Assembly (NCBI GenBank): GCA_964529415.1 | Contig: CAZGWD010000001.1 | Span: 186,001 to 250,000, forward strand | DNA from: CAYMPH01 sp964529415 | GTDB taxonomy: Bacteria > Spirochaetota > UBA4802 > UBA5550 | Length of the DNA stretch: 64,000 bases | Direction: 5' to 3' | In this document: one piece after another, positions 62,486-64,000 of the stretch | How positions within the stretch are numbered: position 1 is the first letter of the stretch | Layout: the number at the start of each line of letters is the position of its first letter | The notes under the pieces: model-generated | The model's input: the letters and a program-made list of their open reading frames with translations, nothing else | Database searches by the model: none | What the model was told of the DNA's origin: nothing | Translations under genes and position numbers: made by a program

Positions 62486-63418
62486 ATGAAATTCTTATTA
62501 CCTTTGTTTCTTATTTTATTTACCTCCTGCGCAAGTTTGAAAAACTTTGACAGGCCTGTAAAACCCGAGAATGAAGAAGGAAAATTTCACAGTGTCAGAG
62601 ACAGTTTGAAAATATTTATTTATGAGAAAACTCCGCAATTTAAGGCAAATACATCAATTTATATTATCACAGGTATAACCGGAATAAACCATAAAAATGA
62701 AAAAGACATTATTGATTTATTAAGCGCAGAAAAAAACAGGGTAGTTGTAATTCATCCGCGCGGAACCGGTTATTCAGAAGGGACTCGCGGGGATATTGAT
62801 AAATTCACAGATTTTATCGATGATTACATTGAAATAATTTCCAATGATTTAAAAAAATATCCAAAAGATCATAAAGTTATTTTATATGGGCACAGCATGT
62901 CATGTGCTATTGCGCTTAATATTGCAGAAACTGTCCCTGAAATTACAGGAATAATTCTTGTGAATCCTCCGTATAAGATGAAAGCATCAAAGGGCATGAC
63001 CCCGAAGTTTTCAGAATACATCAATTATGCGGGATATATGATGTTTGCGCCGCATAATCAAATTGTGAATATGGCAGGCGATCCGAAAACAATCGAAAAC
63101 CCGGATGACAGGAAAGAAGCTGAGGCGAGGGGCGAGGACCGTTTACTTGTAAAATATTTCAGCATGTATATGATGTTTAAATCAAAAGCAACAATGGATA
63201 GAATGCCGGAATTTGCAAAAAAAGCAAATTATCCGCTTTTATTGATCTACGGCATGGAGGATGCCCTTGTTGATAAAACCGGTTGTGATGAAATTTTCTC
63301 TTTCTGGATGTCGAAAAATAAAAAATATGAAATAATTAAAAATGGTTCACATGGGAAAAAAACTGTAATTCTATCAAAAAATATTATTCTTAATTGGGTT
63401 GATGAATTAAAAAAATAG
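62486..63418 (+). CDS. Alpha/beta-hydrolase lipoprotein
   Basis: The 310-residue protein has a lipobox LFTSC (Cys15) and an alpha/beta-hydrolase core: VIHPRGTGYSEG, nucleophile elbow LYGHSMSCA (Ser), GMEDALVDK (Asp) and NGSHGKK (His). This is the monoglyceride-lipase or lysophospholipase type. It probably acts on lipids from the cell envelope. GGAG precedes the ATG. The next gene starts 36 bases after its stop. Confidence 0.85.
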   Translation: MKFLLPLFLILFTSCASLKNFDRPVKPENEEGKFHSVRDSLKIFIYEKTPQFKANTSIYIITGITGINHKNEKDIIDLLSAEKNRVVVIHPRGTGYSEGTRGDIDKFTDFIDDYIEIISNDLKKYPKDHKVILYGHSMSCAIALNIAETVPEITGIILVNPPYKMKASKGMTPKFSEYINYAGYMMFAPHNQIVNMAGDPKTIENPDDRKEAEARGEDRLLVKYFSMYMMFKSKATMDRMPEFAKKANYPLLLIYGMEDALVDKTGCDEIFSFWMSKNKKYEIIKNGSHGKKTVILSKNIILNWVDELKK

Positions 63419-63454
63419 GGAAAGATATTAAATTTTAAATACAGGAGAATTATT

Positions 63455-63937
63455 ATGGCTGGTATTGAGCATATGGGACCAGGTCTTGCAGCTAAGCAGT
63501 TTGCACCGCTGGTTCCACTTTGGATTTTGATGATATCTGCAGAAGCAATAGATATAATCTTTGGAATTTTTTATTTTACAGGCATAGAAAATATGAAATT
63601 CGCTCCTTGGTCTCACGGACTTTTTATGGCAGTTATCTGGTCTATTCTCTTTGGAATAATAGGATTTTTATTTTATAAGGATAAAAGATCAGGGATTGTA
63701 ATTGGTCTGCTTGTTTTCAGTCACTGGGTTGTAGATTTTATAACTCATCCAATGGGATTTGTTATGGGACCGGATGCAAAACCTGATATGCCGCTTTTTT
63801 TCAGTGAAACTCCAAGATATGGTCTTGGTTTATATAACACATTGCCTGGAGTTATTATTGGAATGACAGTGTTAATTATTCCCGGTCTTGTGATGTATAT
63901 TATTTACAGGAAGAAGAAAAAGAGTAATTTGAATTAA
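63455..63937 (+). CDS. Four-TM membrane protein
   Basis: The 160-residue product has about four hydrophobic helices (20-45, 52-70, 73-92 and 130-155) and a GLLVFSHWVVDFITHPMG segment with two His and an Asp, seen in YdjM-like membrane-bound metal-dependent hydrolases. That family match is tentative. AGGAG precedes the ATG by 8 bases. The region from 63938 to the window end shows no further gene. Confidence 0.65.
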   Translation: MAGIEHMGPGLAAKQFAPLVPLWILMISAEAIDIIFGIFYFTGIENMKFAPWSHGLFMAVIWSILFGIIGFLFYKDKRSGIVIGLLVFSHWVVDFITHPMGFVMGPDAKPDMPLFFSETPRYGLGLYNTLPGVIIGMTVLIIPGLVMYIIYRKKKKSNLN

Positions 63938-64000
63938 TTAAAAAATTCAGAATTAAAATGATGTGATATTTATTTATTCAGCGGAAGAGCAGTGCTGATC

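Overview
This window is AT-rich bacterial chromosome, densely packed with single-copy housekeeping and envelope genes. I see no rRNA, tRNA, transposase, phage gene or CRISPR array. TGA is an ordinary stop codon in several genes (for example at 13661, 16572, 43761 and 54891), so the code is standard. Abundant signal peptides, lipoboxes and barrel-type outer membrane proteins indicate a diderm. The best lineage hint is the radical SAM/SPASM protein at 41181-42683, which resembles the spirochaete-restricted 'spiro-SPASM' family as I remember it. The stand-alone DbpA-type RNA-binding domain and the multi-TM SpoIIE phosphatase also fit Spirochaetota. A giant SprA-like protein is less expected there, so the assignment is probable, not proven.

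Layout. 1-3.9 kb: a Tim44-like membrane protein with zinc ribbons; a small operon joining a desulforedoxin-like protein to a peroxiredoxin whose peroxidatic residue is an in-frame UGA (probable selenocysteine); a membrane protein; a YdiI-type thioesterase. 3.9-6.2 kb: serC-serA on the minus strand. 6.4-16.6 kb: a HELTH metallopeptidase-like protein, a zinc-dependent phospholipase C-like protein, then a plus-strand run of DUF4139 protein, pyruvate kinase, a winged-helix regulator with a non-canonical receiver, a DbpA-like RNA-binding protein, a methyltransferase, a 53-residue Cys4 protein and DsbD. 16.6-28.6 kb: purD, a lipoprotein, an outer membrane protein, an XPB-type helicase, a glycosidase-like lipoprotein, a HAD phosphatase, a SpoIIE-type phosphatase and a DHH phosphoesterase. 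28.6-37.7 kb (minus): the 1894-residue SprA-like protein, an M23 peptidase and CopA. 37.9-39.5 kb: three small envelope or accessory genes.

39.5-46.1 kb (minus) looks like one long transcription unit: cimA, murI, a SurA/PpiC chaperone, the radical SAM/SPASM protein, an SpsF-like cytidylyltransferase and a PseG-like protein. The last three suggest sialic-acid-like sugar chemistry for surface or flagellar glycans. 46.2-50.2 kb (minus) holds a PEGA/TPR envelope operon. 50.6-53.5 kb carries regulators: an XRE repressor, a STAS protein and a hybrid histidine kinase. 53.9-64 kb: rhomboid protease, pyruvate phosphate dikinase followed by a GC-rich palindromic repeat, a TPR protein, a zinc-ribbon membrane protein, an iron-sulfur flavoprotein, a DUF1232 protein, a second palindromic repeat, a CrtC/AttH-like protein, an SDR, a lipoprotein alpha/beta hydrolase and a small membrane protein.

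The strongest items for follow-up are the selenocysteine peroxiredoxin, the SprA-like translocon candidate, the radical SAM protein whose N-terminal half is a degenerate copy of the neighbouring cytidylyltransferase, and two promoters that would produce leaderless mRNAs. Everything here was read by eye; no database search or folding program was run.
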